Below are positions 1-5,401 of a stretch of 7,521 nucleotides of DNA, piece by piece. The position numbers and the translations under genes are program-made. The notes under the pieces are model-generated. The model searched no databases. It saw only the letters and a list, made by a program, of their open reading frames with translations, and was not told the DNA's origin. Source of the stretch: a bacterium (GTDB lineage: Bacteria; Eremiobacterota; Eremiobacteria; Baltobacterales; Baltobacteraceae); NCBI GenBank assembly GCA_021784715.1, contig JAJYHP010000188.1, positions 1 through 7,521 on the forward strand. The letters are read 5' to 3'. Positions within the stretch are counted from its first letter, which is position 1, and each line of letters starts with the position of its first letter.

Positions 1-1286
1 AGCCCGAGGCCGCTACCGGTAATCTCGCCGCGTTGATCGCCGCGGTAGAAACGCTCGAAGGCGTGGAGTCGCTCGAGTTCGCTCATCCCCGGCCCCTCGT
101 CGCGAACGACGATGCGTACGCGGCCGTTTTCGCGCGAGCCGCGGAGGTGGATCGCCGCGTCCGGGGCGTATTTGAGCGCATTCTCAACGACGTTCCAGAG
201 CGCTTCACCGATCTCGCGTGGATCGGCAAAGACCGCGAGCTCGCCATCGACGCGGTAATCGATATTGCGATGCTCGTCAAAACGGCGCGCCGCATCGACC
301 TGGTCGCGCAGCAATTGTGCGACGTCGAGCCGCTCCGCGAGCGGCGCGGCTTCGGAATCGAGGCGCGAGAGGCGCACGAGCCGATCGATCAGGTTGCGCA
401 TGTGCTCCTTCTCGAGCGTCATGGTTCCCAAAATCTGTCGCGCGATTTTCTCGTCGTTCAACGCGCCGCGCCGCAGCACGTCGATATAGCCGCTGATGAC
501 GGTCAACGGCGTTCGCAATTCGTGGCCGGCATCGGCGACGAAACGCCGCATGCGGTCCTCGGTAGCGCGCCGCTCCTCCATCGCTTGATGGACGTTCGCC
601 GCAGCGTCGTTAAACGCGCCGGTGAGATTACCGATCTCGTCGCCGCCGCCCATGATGAAGGTGCGCGGCGTGTAGTCGCCTTGCGCGAGCGACCGGAGCG
701 CTGCGGCGACGTCATCGAGCGGTCGCAAGGCTTCGCGCGCGAAGATGCGCCCGACGACGAAGGTTCCGAGAATCGCCAGGACGCCGATGGTGAGAACCGT
801 CCGCCAATACGGAAAGAGCGCAACGAAGACCAGCGGCATCGACGGAACGAATGCGACGTAGCCGCCCTGGACGACGGCGAGGCCGAACGGTTCGCGATGT
901 TCGGGGAACGCTCCGGGAGGCTGAGGCGGGCGCAGCCGCTCTCGCCGACGTTGGGCGATCATATGGGCGAGCAACGGGGGATGGAGCGAGGGGTCTCCCG
1001 CGAGCAATTTTCCCTGCTCGTCGAAGACCGCGACATCGAGCCCGATCCCGGAGAGTTCGCGAATCATTCGCGGTGCGGCGCTCTTGAGCGTTTGGCCGTC
1101 ACGCTCGGCGGTCTCGGCGAGGAAGCGCGCCTCGTCGTGTTTGGCGACGATGATATCGTGCGTGAACTGCGAGAGTTCGAAGACCAATGCGATCGAGGAT
1201 GCGACGATCACCAAAAGCACGACGACGGCGAGCATCGTTGCGTACAGGGAGGCGAGGCGAACGGCGAGCGAACCGCGCCCGGTCAT
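1..1286 (-). CDS. Sensor histidine kinase of a two-component system, C-terminus cut by window edge
   Basis: Membrane-bound kinase predicted to autophosphorylate and pass phosphate to the response regulator encoded just upstream. Reading the minus strand from ATG 1286 gives 428 uninterrupted codons to the window edge. A transmembrane segment lies at about residues 12-37 and a second at about 150-182, enclosing a roughly 110-residue extracytoplasmic sensor region with a proline-rich patch (about 119-128). A HAMP linker follows (about 183-235, REALRPLDD at its start). The HisKA H-box is FVADAGHELRTPL, with His255 as phosphoacceptor. The ATPase domain shows an N-box (NVVENALKYAP, about 365-375), a G1 motif (DEGPGM, 396-401), an F-box-like FERFYRGD and the start of the G2 box (TGSGLG) at the edge; only the last few dozen residues should be missing. 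The start is fixed by an in-frame TAA two codons upstream, and the ATG overlaps the regulator's TGA by 4 bp (ATGA), implying translational coupling. The signal sensed is not evident. Confidence 0.93.
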   Translation of the reverse strand, partial: MTGRGSLAVRLASLYATMLAVVVLLVIVASSIALVFELSQFTHDIIVAKHDEARFLAETAERDGQTLKSAAPRMIRELSGIGLDVAVFDEQGKLLAGDPSLHPPLLAHMIAQRRRERLRPPQPPGAFPEHREPFGLAVVQGGYVAFVPSMPLVFVALFPYWRTVLTIGVLAILGTFVVGRIFAREALRPLDDVAAALRSLAQGDYTPRTFIMGGGDEIGNLTGAFNDAAANVHQAMEERRATEDRMRRFVADAGHELRTPLTVISGYIDVLRRGALNDEKIARQILGTMTLEKEHMRNLIDRLVRLSRLDSEAAPLAERLDVAQLLRDQVDAARRFDEHRNIDYRVDGELAVFADPREIGEALWNVVENALKYAPDAAIHLRGSRENGRVRIVVRDEGPGMSELERLHAFERFYRGDQRGEITGSGLG

Positions 1287-1966
1287 ACGTTACTTAAACC
1301 GTACCCGACGCCGCGAACCGTTCGGAGAAACGAGGTGCTCGAGCCCGCCCGGTCCACTTTCGCACGCAAATAGGAGATGTAGGTTTCGACGATATTCGGG
1401 CCACCCTCGAAATCGTGTCCCCAGACGAGTTCGAGCAGATGCTCTTTGCTGAAAATGCGTCGTGGATCGCGCATAAACACGGCGAGCAAATCGAATTCGC
1501 GTTGCGTTAATTCGATCCGTTCGCTTCCGCGACGGAGCTCGCGCGATCCCAGGTCGAGCGCGAGGTCGTTCCAACGGATCTGCTCGTCTTCGTGGATCTG
1601 CGGGCGTCGCAAATGGGCCTGCAGCCGCGCGATCAGTTCTTCGAACAAGAAGGGCTTTACGACGTAGTCGTCCGCTCCCGAACCCAACGTCTTGAGCTTG
1701 TCGTCGAGATCGCCCTTTGCGGTCAGCATGAGGATCGGCGCCTGCGTGATGTTACGCAGCATCGGCACCAGCGTTACGCCGTCGATCTTCGGCATCATGA
1801 TATCGAGGAGAATCGCGTCGGGATTGAACGAGCGCACCAGATCGAGCGCGGCCTGACCATCCGAGGCGCTCTTGACCTCGTAGCCTTCTTGGGTGAGGCC
1901 GAGCTCGATCATCTCGCGCAGCATCCGGTCGTCGTCGACGACGGCAATCTTGGCGTGTTGTTGCAT
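1283..1966 (-). CDS. OmpR/PhoB-family response regulator
   Basis: DNA-binding transcription factor activated by phosphorylation, partner of the overlapping histidine kinase. From ATG 1966 the protein is 227 aa, normal for the family. The receiver domain (about 5-118) has the acidic pair after IAVVDDD (D11-D13), phosphoacceptor D55 in LLDIMMP, T82 in LMLTAKGD and K104 in VVKPF, so all catalytic and switch residues are present. The C-terminal winged helix (about 130-227) shows the typical ELTQREFDLL, the SKEHLLELVWG recognition region and the final RTVRGVGYGL hairpin. ATG 1966 places the receiver at the usual distance from the N-terminus; ATG 1975 is only three codons upstream and also possible, while ATG 2002 would overlap the preceding gene. 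The 4-bp ATGA overlap with the kinase is classic two-component operon design. The target genes are unknown. Confidence 0.95.
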   Translation of the reverse strand: MQQHAKIAVVDDDRMLREMIELGLTQEGYEVKSASDGQAALDLVRSFNPDAILLDIMMPKIDGVTLVPMLRNITQAPILMLTAKGDLDDKLKTLGSGADDYVVKPFLFEELIARLQAHLRRPQIHEDEQIRWNDLALDLGSRELRRGSERIELTQREFDLLAVFMRDPRRIFSKEHLLELVWGHDFEGGPNIVETYISYLRAKVDRAGSSTSFLRTVRGVGYGLSNV

Positions 1967-1991
1967 AGCTATCATGGCTCTTGCGCAAGTA

Positions 1992-2432
1992 TCACGCCGC
2001 ATCCTGGGCCGACGCTGAAGGCAGGGTTCTTTCCCCGTGGACCAGCGTCATCGCGCCGAGCACGTCGATGGGGCTGACGATGATCTCCACCCCGGCCCGC
2101 CGGGCTCGACGGAGCGCGCTCGGCTCGGGGAGACTCCGGGTGAAGAGGTGGACGGAACGGGTGGCACCCCGCCGAGCGAGATCGCGCGCGTAGGCCGCGA
2201 TATCACCGCGAGCACGCTGGGCCGCCGTGGGGTGGAGCTCGGCGACGCCCGAACCGCGCAGCAGCAATGCAAACGAGCCGGAGTGCTGGGAGGAGCGCGG
2301 CGTGAGTTCGACGATCGCGGCCTCGACGGCGGCGTTCGCGAGGCTACCGCCCCACGCATAGAGGGCGATCCGCTGAGGGCTCCGATCGGGTTGCGGATCC
2401 ACGAGAAGTCCGCTGGCATGAAAAGCGTTCAT
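1992..2432 (-). CDS. Uncharacterised 146-aa protein upstream of the two-component system
   Basis: I do not recognise a family. From ATG 2432 it encodes 146 residues without cysteine, rich in Ala, Arg and Ser. There is no signal peptide or membrane segment. Alternating hydrophobic strands and helices (RIALYAWGG, SFALLLRGSG, SVHLFTRSL, VEIIVSPIDVLGAM) suggest a small soluble alpha/beta fold. A GTG at 2453 would add seven residues but lies against the TGCCA-N6-TGGCA repeat, so ATG 2432 is preferred although no strong Shine-Dalgarno is visible. The stop codon is 25 bp before the response regulator's preferred ATG (16 bp before the alternative one), so it is probably co-transcribed with the two-component genes. 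The opposite strand is also open here, but this minus frame has the more protein-like composition and fits the unidirectional gene order. It may be an accessory or regulatory protein; this is inference only. Confidence 0.6.
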   Translation of the reverse strand: MNAFHASGLLVDPQPDRSPQRIALYAWGGSLANAAVEAAIVELTPRSSQHSGSFALLLRGSGVAELHPTAAQRARGDIAAYARDLARRGATRSVHLFTRSLPEPSALRRARRAGVEIIVSPIDVLGAMTLVHGERTLPSASAQDAA

Positions 2433-2454
2433 GCCCCGATTCTGCTCGCGCACC

Positions 2455-2472
2455 CTGCCAGATGTATGGCAG
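2455..2472. promoter_or_regulatory. Inverted repeat TGCCA-N6-TGGCA, possible operator (site 1)
   Basis: CTGCCA-gatgta-TGGCAG is a perfect 6-bp inverted repeat with a 6-bp spacer, in the 62-bp gap between the peroxiredoxin stop and ATG 2432 of the next gene. The 5-6-5 core has the geometry of sites bound by CRP/FNR-type homodimers. The same arms and spacing recur at 3967..3982 at nearly the same distance from another start codon. A protein-bound operator is inferred; no clear -35/-10 pair is visible beside it. Confidence 0.45.
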
Positions 2473-2494
2473 AGTGCGCGGCACCGATGCGATT

Positions 2495-2995
2495 TTAGAG
2501 TTTTGCGAGTTCCTCGAGAATCTGCTCGGGATCGGGCGCCTCGCCCATCGCATGGATATCGATGTAGCGGACGACGCCGTTCCGATCGATAATGAAGACC
2601 GCTCGCTCGGCAAAGCCGCCGTCGCGCAGCACGCCATATGCCTTCGCTACCTCACCGTGCGGCCAGAAATCCGCGAGCAGCGGGTAGGTGATGCCGCCCA
2701 TGCTGAGAGCCCAGGCGCGCAACGAGTGTACTGAATCGATGGAGATGCCCACGACCTGGGCACCGTGCTCGGCGAAACGCGGCAGCGCGCGTTCGAAGCC
2801 GGGCATTTCATTCGTTCAAGTCGGCGTGAACGCGAACGGGATAAAGGCCAGCACCGTCGCGCCGACGCCCTTCCGATCCGCGAGCGAAAATTTTTCGCCG
2901 AGATGGCTTTCAAGCTTGAACGCGGGGGCGGCATCGCCCGCTTTCAACGTCGAACTCTGCGAGGCCGTCGACGTGCGGCCAAAGGTTGTACTCAT
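2495..2995 (-). CDS. Selenocysteine-containing AhpE/Bcp-type peroxiredoxin (TGA at the catalytic position)
   Basis: Predicted thiol/selenol peroxidase reducing hydrogen peroxide or organic hydroperoxides in the cytosol. ATG 2995 to TAA 2497..2495 gives 166 aa if the in-frame TGA at 2818..2816 is read as Sec60; AhpE and Bcp proteins are about 153-160 aa. The N-terminal thioredoxin-fold half (KAGDAAPAFKLES, about 18-30; VLAFIPFAFTPT, 48-59) leads into the active site P53-x3-T57-x2-U60-TNEM, the family's PxxxTxxC motif with TGA at the peroxidatic Cys. The C-terminal half (GISIDS, YPLLADFWPHG, KAYGVL, R131 in ERAVFIIDRNG) strongly resembles mycobacterial AhpE, and R131 is the likely catalytic arginine. 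No cysteine occurs anywhere, so it would be a one-Sec enzyme needing an external reductant. No in-frame ATG, GTG or TTG lies upstream of 2995. A SECIS-like hairpin follows the TGA. Standard annotation would start at ATG 2806 and lose strand and active site. The alternative is a nonsense mutation or sequencing error in a Cys codon. Confidence 0.87.
2770..2801 (-). promoter_or_regulatory. Candidate bacterial SECIS hairpin downstream of the Sec TGA
   Basis: On the minus strand the outer stem CGGC/GCCG (2801..2798 with 2773..2770) and the inner stem AACGCG/CGCGTT (2793..2788 with 2781..2776) enclose a 6-nt apical loop CGCTGC (2787..2782), with a small internal loop between the stems. An alternative inner pairing CGAACGCG/CGCGTTTCG has one bulged U. 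The loop starts 28 nt after the TGA and has G as its second base. Bacterial SECIS elements need a G within the first two loop bases, at about 16-37 nt from the UGA, and this one fits. It lies within the coding sequence, as is usual in bacteria, where SelB recognises the loop. Confidence 0.7.
2816..2818 (-). other. In-frame TGA, predicted selenocysteine codon (Sec60)
   Basis: The minus-strand codons read ACG CCG ACT TGA ACG AAT GAA ATG. Translation upstream (PFAFTPT) and downstream (TNEM) matches the peroxiredoxin active site on both sides without a frameshift, and TGA occupies exactly the column of the peroxidatic Cys (TGC/TGT). Sec at this position is known in peroxiredoxin-family selenoproteins. 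The selenocysteine machinery (selA, selB, selC, selD) is not in this window. Confidence 0.85.
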
Positions 2996-3051
2996 GGGCC
3001 CCCATTTGCCTGCGCGTGCATGATGCCCCTCTCGCCCCGCAACCTCAAGCG

Positions 3052-3384
3052 TTAGACGGAGGCCTCGAATGGCTCGCGGTACTCTTCGTCGCCTTCAAAG
3101 AAGCCGAGTAAATGCTCTTCGAGGTAGAGCAAATGGAGCTCGCGATCGAGCTGCGCGTAACGTTCGGCGTGAGCGGCGCGAAAGGCATCCCAGTCGCTCT
3201 TACTCTCCCACACATCGATCGAAAGATAGATATCTTCTTCGGCGCGATGGCGGAAGAGACGCGTGCGCCGATATCCGGGATGACTTTTAAACAGGTTTGC
3301 AAAGGGCCCATTGGAGCCGAAGGCATGTTCGAATGCCGACGCCTGCTGTGGATGAACGCGATAACGATAGAAAACCTCGACCAC
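3052..3384 (-). CDS. Small antibiotic-biosynthesis-monooxygenase-like (ABM, dimeric ferredoxin-like) protein
   Basis: A 110-aa protein with the pattern of the ABM superfamily: a first strand VEVFYRYRVHPQQASAFEHAF, a middle section HPGYRRTRLFRH followed by the strand EEDIYLSIDVWESKSDWDAF, then an amphipathic helix and an acidic C-terminal tail. Members form dimeric ferredoxin-like alpha/beta barrels and act as cofactor-independent oxygenases, haem-handling proteins or small-ligand binders; the substrate here cannot be told. It lacks cysteine. The start is GTG 3384, supported by a strong Shine-Dalgarno five bases upstream, and no in-frame ATG is better placed. It begins 18 bp after the stop of the upstream gene and ends 56 bp before the peroxiredoxin ATG, so co-expression with an oxidative-stress function is plausible but inferred. 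Confidence 0.85.
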   Translation of the reverse strand: MVEVFYRYRVHPQQASAFEHAFGSNGPFANLFKSHPGYRRTRLFRHRAEEDIYLSIDVWESKSDWDAFRAAHAERYAQLDRELHLLYLEEHLLGFFEGDEEYREPFEASV

Positions 3385-3389
3385 GGCGA

Positions 3390-3398
3390 CCTTCTTCC
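3390..3398 (-). promoter_or_regulatory. Strong ribosome binding site for the GTG start at 3384
   Basis: GGAAGAAGG on the minus strand is followed by five bases (TCGCC) and then GTG. This is the best Shine-Dalgarno in the small-gene cluster and decides the GTG start of the ABM-like gene. Confidence 0.7.
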
Positions 3399-3402
3399 GA
3401 CA

Positions 3403-3942
3403 TTACGCCGCGGTGCTCCCCCGTTGTAACCGCGCGATCTCGTCGAGCCGCATACTCTGCGAGGCCCCAGTGAGCGGGTCGATCAACAGAAGCGCGGCGA
3501 GCGCCTCGCTGCCGCCCGCTCGCTCGATCGCTCCGCGGAGTGCGCGATAGATATCGAGCCGGGCTTCGCCGGTCGGCATCGGGCGAACCACGATGGCGAC
3601 GCTTCGCCCATCCGGAGCGCGGACAAGCGCATCGAAGGGGCGCGCCTTCGCACCGCGCGCGAGAATCTGCACCGGCCGTAGCCGGCGGAGGCGTCGCGCG
3701 AGCGCGCTGCGCGCGAACCGACGCATCTCGGCGACGAGCGCATTGCGTGCATCGAAGAGCAGCCCCGGGCGAATGCCGTCGCGGACCTCCTCTGCCAAGA
3801 GCGCCTCGAAACGCTCGGCGCCGGCGGCGGCGAGCGAGCGCTCCTGCCAACGATTCGGATATCCGAGCGCACCGGCGATCGCATCGCGGGCGGCACGAGA
3901 GCGATAACGGGGAAGGCGGGCGGCGAGTTCGAGCTGGTCCAT
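3403..3942 (-). CDS. Uncharacterised 179-aa arginine-rich protein, first gene after rpoC
   Basis: I do not recognise the family. From ATG 3942 it encodes 179 residues, very rich in Arg and Ala and free of cysteine, with no membrane segment. The N-terminal half is mostly helical (ELAARLPRYR; ARNALVAEMRRFARSALARRLRRLRP), and a C-terminal alpha/beta section (FDALVRAPDGRSVAIVVRP, then ALAALLLIDPLTG) vaguely recalls the core of restriction-endonuclease-like folds, but the expected (D/E)xK catalytic signature is absent (IVVR instead), so no nuclease call is made. GTG 3972 would extend it by ten codons across the inverted repeat at 3967..3982; ATG 3942, with a purine-rich GAGAGAG upstream, is preferred. 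The stop is 18 bp before the ABM-like gene, so the two probably share a transcript that starts after the rpoC terminator. Confidence 0.68.
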   Translation of the reverse strand: MDQLELAARLPRYRSRAARDAIAGALGYPNRWQERSLAAAGAERFEALLAEEVRDGIRPGLLFDARNALVAEMRRFARSALARRLRRLRPVQILARGAKARPFDALVRAPDGRSVAIVVRPMPTGEARLDIYRALRGAIERAGGSEALAALLLIDPLTGASQSMRLDEIARLQRGSTAA

Positions 3943-3966
3943 CACCGCTACTCTCTCAGTCGGCTC

Positions 3967-3982
3967 TGCCACCTGTCTGGCA
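3967..3982. promoter_or_regulatory. Inverted repeat TGCCA-N6-TGGCA, possible operator (site 2)
   Basis: TGCCA-cctgtc-TGGCA lies between the rpoC terminator and ATG 3942, 24 bp upstream of that start. Arms and spacer length are identical to the repeat at 2455..2472; read on the minus strand both match TGCCA-nACAnn-TGGCAG. A TTGCTG (3988..3983) just upstream could serve as a -35 element, which would put the repeat inside the promoter spacer, but no convincing -10 follows. The operator role is inferred. Confidence 0.45.
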
Positions 3983-3986
3983 CAGC

Positions 3987-4021
3987 AAAGGGGCGGGGAC
4001 GAACATCGCCCCCGCCCCTTT
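3987..4021 (-). terminator. Rho-independent-type terminator hairpin after rpoC
   Basis: A perfect 12-bp inverted repeat, AAAGGGGCGGGG with CCCCGCCCCTTT (3987..3998 and 4010..4021), separated by 11 nt, begins 21 bp after the rpoC stop codon. The stem is very GC-rich but the trailing T-run on the minus strand is only three bases (TTTGCTG), so efficiency is uncertain. It separates the RNA polymerase unit from the downstream small-gene cluster. Confidence 0.75.
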
Positions 4022-4042
4022 CGAATCCCCGCCTCGTGGAGC

Positions 4043-5398
4043 TTAGAGCTCTTCGATGCTGATCCCGTTGCGCTGGTCGTACTGAGTCCGCGGTTTCGCG
4101 ACGTGTACCGATTCGTGCTCCGCGTACTCGCCCTCGTAATGCACCGTCGGGGGTGCGTTATTGCGCTCGTATGCCGACGCGAGCCGGCTGGTATCGCCGC
4201 CGCCGACCGCCATCGCTTCGATGAGGGCCGCTTCGTCGGCCGTCATCGCGTACGCGGTATCGAACTGCGGGTGAAGCGGACGTCCGTCCGGATCGATCTC
4301 TTCGCCCTGCGGTTGAATGGTGAGGTTGCGATAGCGCGACATACCCGTTCCTGCGGGAATGAGTTTGCCGATGATCACGTTCTCTTTCAACCCGAGCAGC
4401 GGATCGTATTTTCCGCGAATCGCTGCGTCGGTGAGGACGCGCGTCGTCTCTTGGAACGATGCCGCCGAGAGGAACGAATCGGTCGCGAGCGAGGCTTTCG
4501 TGACGCCGAGGAGCACCGGAAGTGCTTCCGCGATATCTTTTTTCTCGGCGCGCGCTTTTTCGTTTGCGTCGTTGAAGACCGAGGATTCCACCGTCTGTCC
4601 GGGGAGCAAGTGCGTCGCACCGCCGTCGGTGATCTTCACCTTGCGCAGCATCGAACGCACGATCACTTCGATATGCTTGTCGTTGATATCGACGCCTTGC
4701 GAACGATAGACCTTCTGCACTTCTTGAACCAGATAATCCTGAAGCGCGGTCTCGCCCTTAAAGCGAAGGATGACGTGCGGATTGAGCGATCCTTCGGTGA
4801 GACGGTCGCCGGGTTCGACGAGTTGCCCCTCGGTCACCGCGAGATGCGTCCCTTGCGGAATCTCGTAGACCGGCGGCTGGTTTTTCTCATCGTAGAGCGC
4901 GGCTTCGTCGGTGACGATCACGGTGCGATGGACCTTATCCTCACCGAACGAGACGCGTCCCGCGATCTCGGCGACGATCGCTTCACCCTTGGGTTTGCGC
5001 GCTTCGAAGATTTCTTCGACGCGCGGGAGACCGGTGATGATATCCTCGGTCGCCACGCCACCGGTATGGAAGGTACGCAGGGTTAGCTGCGTGCCCGGTT
5101 CGCCGATCGATTGCGCGGCGATAATACCGACAGCGGTGCCGATATCGACGTGTTTGCCGGTCGCGAGATCGCGCCCGTAGCACGCCGAGCAGACGCCGTA
5201 TTTCGACTTACAGGTCAATACCGAACGGATCTTCACCGTCGGAACGCCCGCATCGACGATTTCCTTGGCCTTATCTTCGTCGATCTCTTCACCGCGCTTG
5301 ACGAGCGTCTCCTTACCGTGGACGACGTCCTCGGCGCAGCGACGACCGATGATACGGTCGGTGATCGGTTCGATAATCTCGCGTCCGACGCGGATATG
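4043..5398 (-). CDS. rpoC: RNA polymerase beta-prime subunit, C-terminal part, after an in-frame TAA
   Basis: This is the same reading frame as the upstream rpoC part, continuing for 451 codons after TAA 5401..5399. Conserved beta-prime sequence resumes at once ([17 protein letters not shown] aligns with Bacillus EIIERLEERLIGR). Then come three zinc ligands in [17 protein letters not shown], the trigger-loop region ([17 protein letters not shown]), which lacks the large proteobacterial SI3 insertion, [15 protein letters not shown], the jaw and clamp region ([18 protein letters not shown]) and the C-terminal [17 protein letters not shown]. The natural stop at 4045..4043 is also TAA. If translated separately, the first standard in-frame start is GTG 5236, 54 codons after the stop; it has no clear Shine-Dalgarno and would discard conserved residues. 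Either one gene with a point lesion or error, or a split subunit. Confidence 0.9.
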   Translation of the reverse strand, partial: HIRVGREIIEPITDRIIGRRCAEDVVHGKETLVKRGEEIDEDKAKEIVDAGVPTVKIRSVLTCKSKYGVCSACYGRDLATGKHVDIGTAVGIIAAQSIGEPGTQLTLRTFHTGGVATEDIITGLPRVEEIFEARKPKGEAIVAEIAGRVSFGEDKVHRTVIVTDEAALYDEKNQPPVYEIPQGTHLAVTEGQLVEPGDRLTEGSLNPHVILRFKGETALQDYLVQEVQKVYRSQGVDINDKHIEVIVRSMLRKVKITDGGATHLLPGQTVESSVFNDANEKARAEKKDIAEALPVLLGVTKASLATDSFLSAASFQETTRVLTDAAIRGKYDPLLGLKENVIIGKLIPAGTGMSRYRNLTIQPQGEEIDPDGRPLHPQFDTAYAMTADEAALIEAMAVGGGDTSRLASAYERNNAPPTVHYEGEYAEHESVHVAKPRTQYDQRNGISIEEL

Positions 5399-5401
5399 TT
5401 A
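5399..5401 (-). other. In-frame TAA interrupting rpoC
   Basis: Minus strand GGC ATT CTC GTC TAA CAT ATC CGC GTC GGA. Against Bacillus beta-prime (GILAEPLKEGTEII) the TAA falls on a Glu column with no insertion or deletion, so one substitution (for example GAA to TAA) explains it. It separates the first Cys of the second zinc site from the other three. No hairpin or recoding signal is evident next to it. Confidence 0.9.

Noticed and set aside
33..1373. 446-codon plus-strand open frame
   Set aside because: It is codon-for-codon opposite the histidine kinase, resembles no protein family, and the minus strand shows all kinase motifs; a GC-rich antisense shadow.
2037..2498. 153-codon plus-strand open frame opposite the unrecognised 146-aa gene
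   Set aside because: Against the uniform gene direction, overlaps the peroxiredoxin end and the inverted repeat, and has low-complexity Arg/Gly/Asp composition.
2495..2806. Stand-alone 103-aa peroxiredoxin fragment starting at ATG 2806
   Set aside because: The same frame continues upstream through TGA to a complete N-terminal half with the active-site motif, so the fragment is an artefact of treating TGA as a stop.
3287..3850. 187-codon minus-strand frame overlapping two genes
   Set aside because: Extremely Arg/Ala-rich, out of frame with the better-supported genes at 3052..3384 and 3403..3942.
3978..3995. Possible sigma-54 promoter suggested by TGGCAC
   Set aside because: No GC/TTGC -12 element occurs at the required spacing on either strand.
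5399..5401. Selenocysteine- or pyrrolysine-style recoding of the rpoC stop
   Set aside because: The codon is TAA, not TGA or TAG; the aligned column is not Cys; and the gene's true terminator is also TAA.
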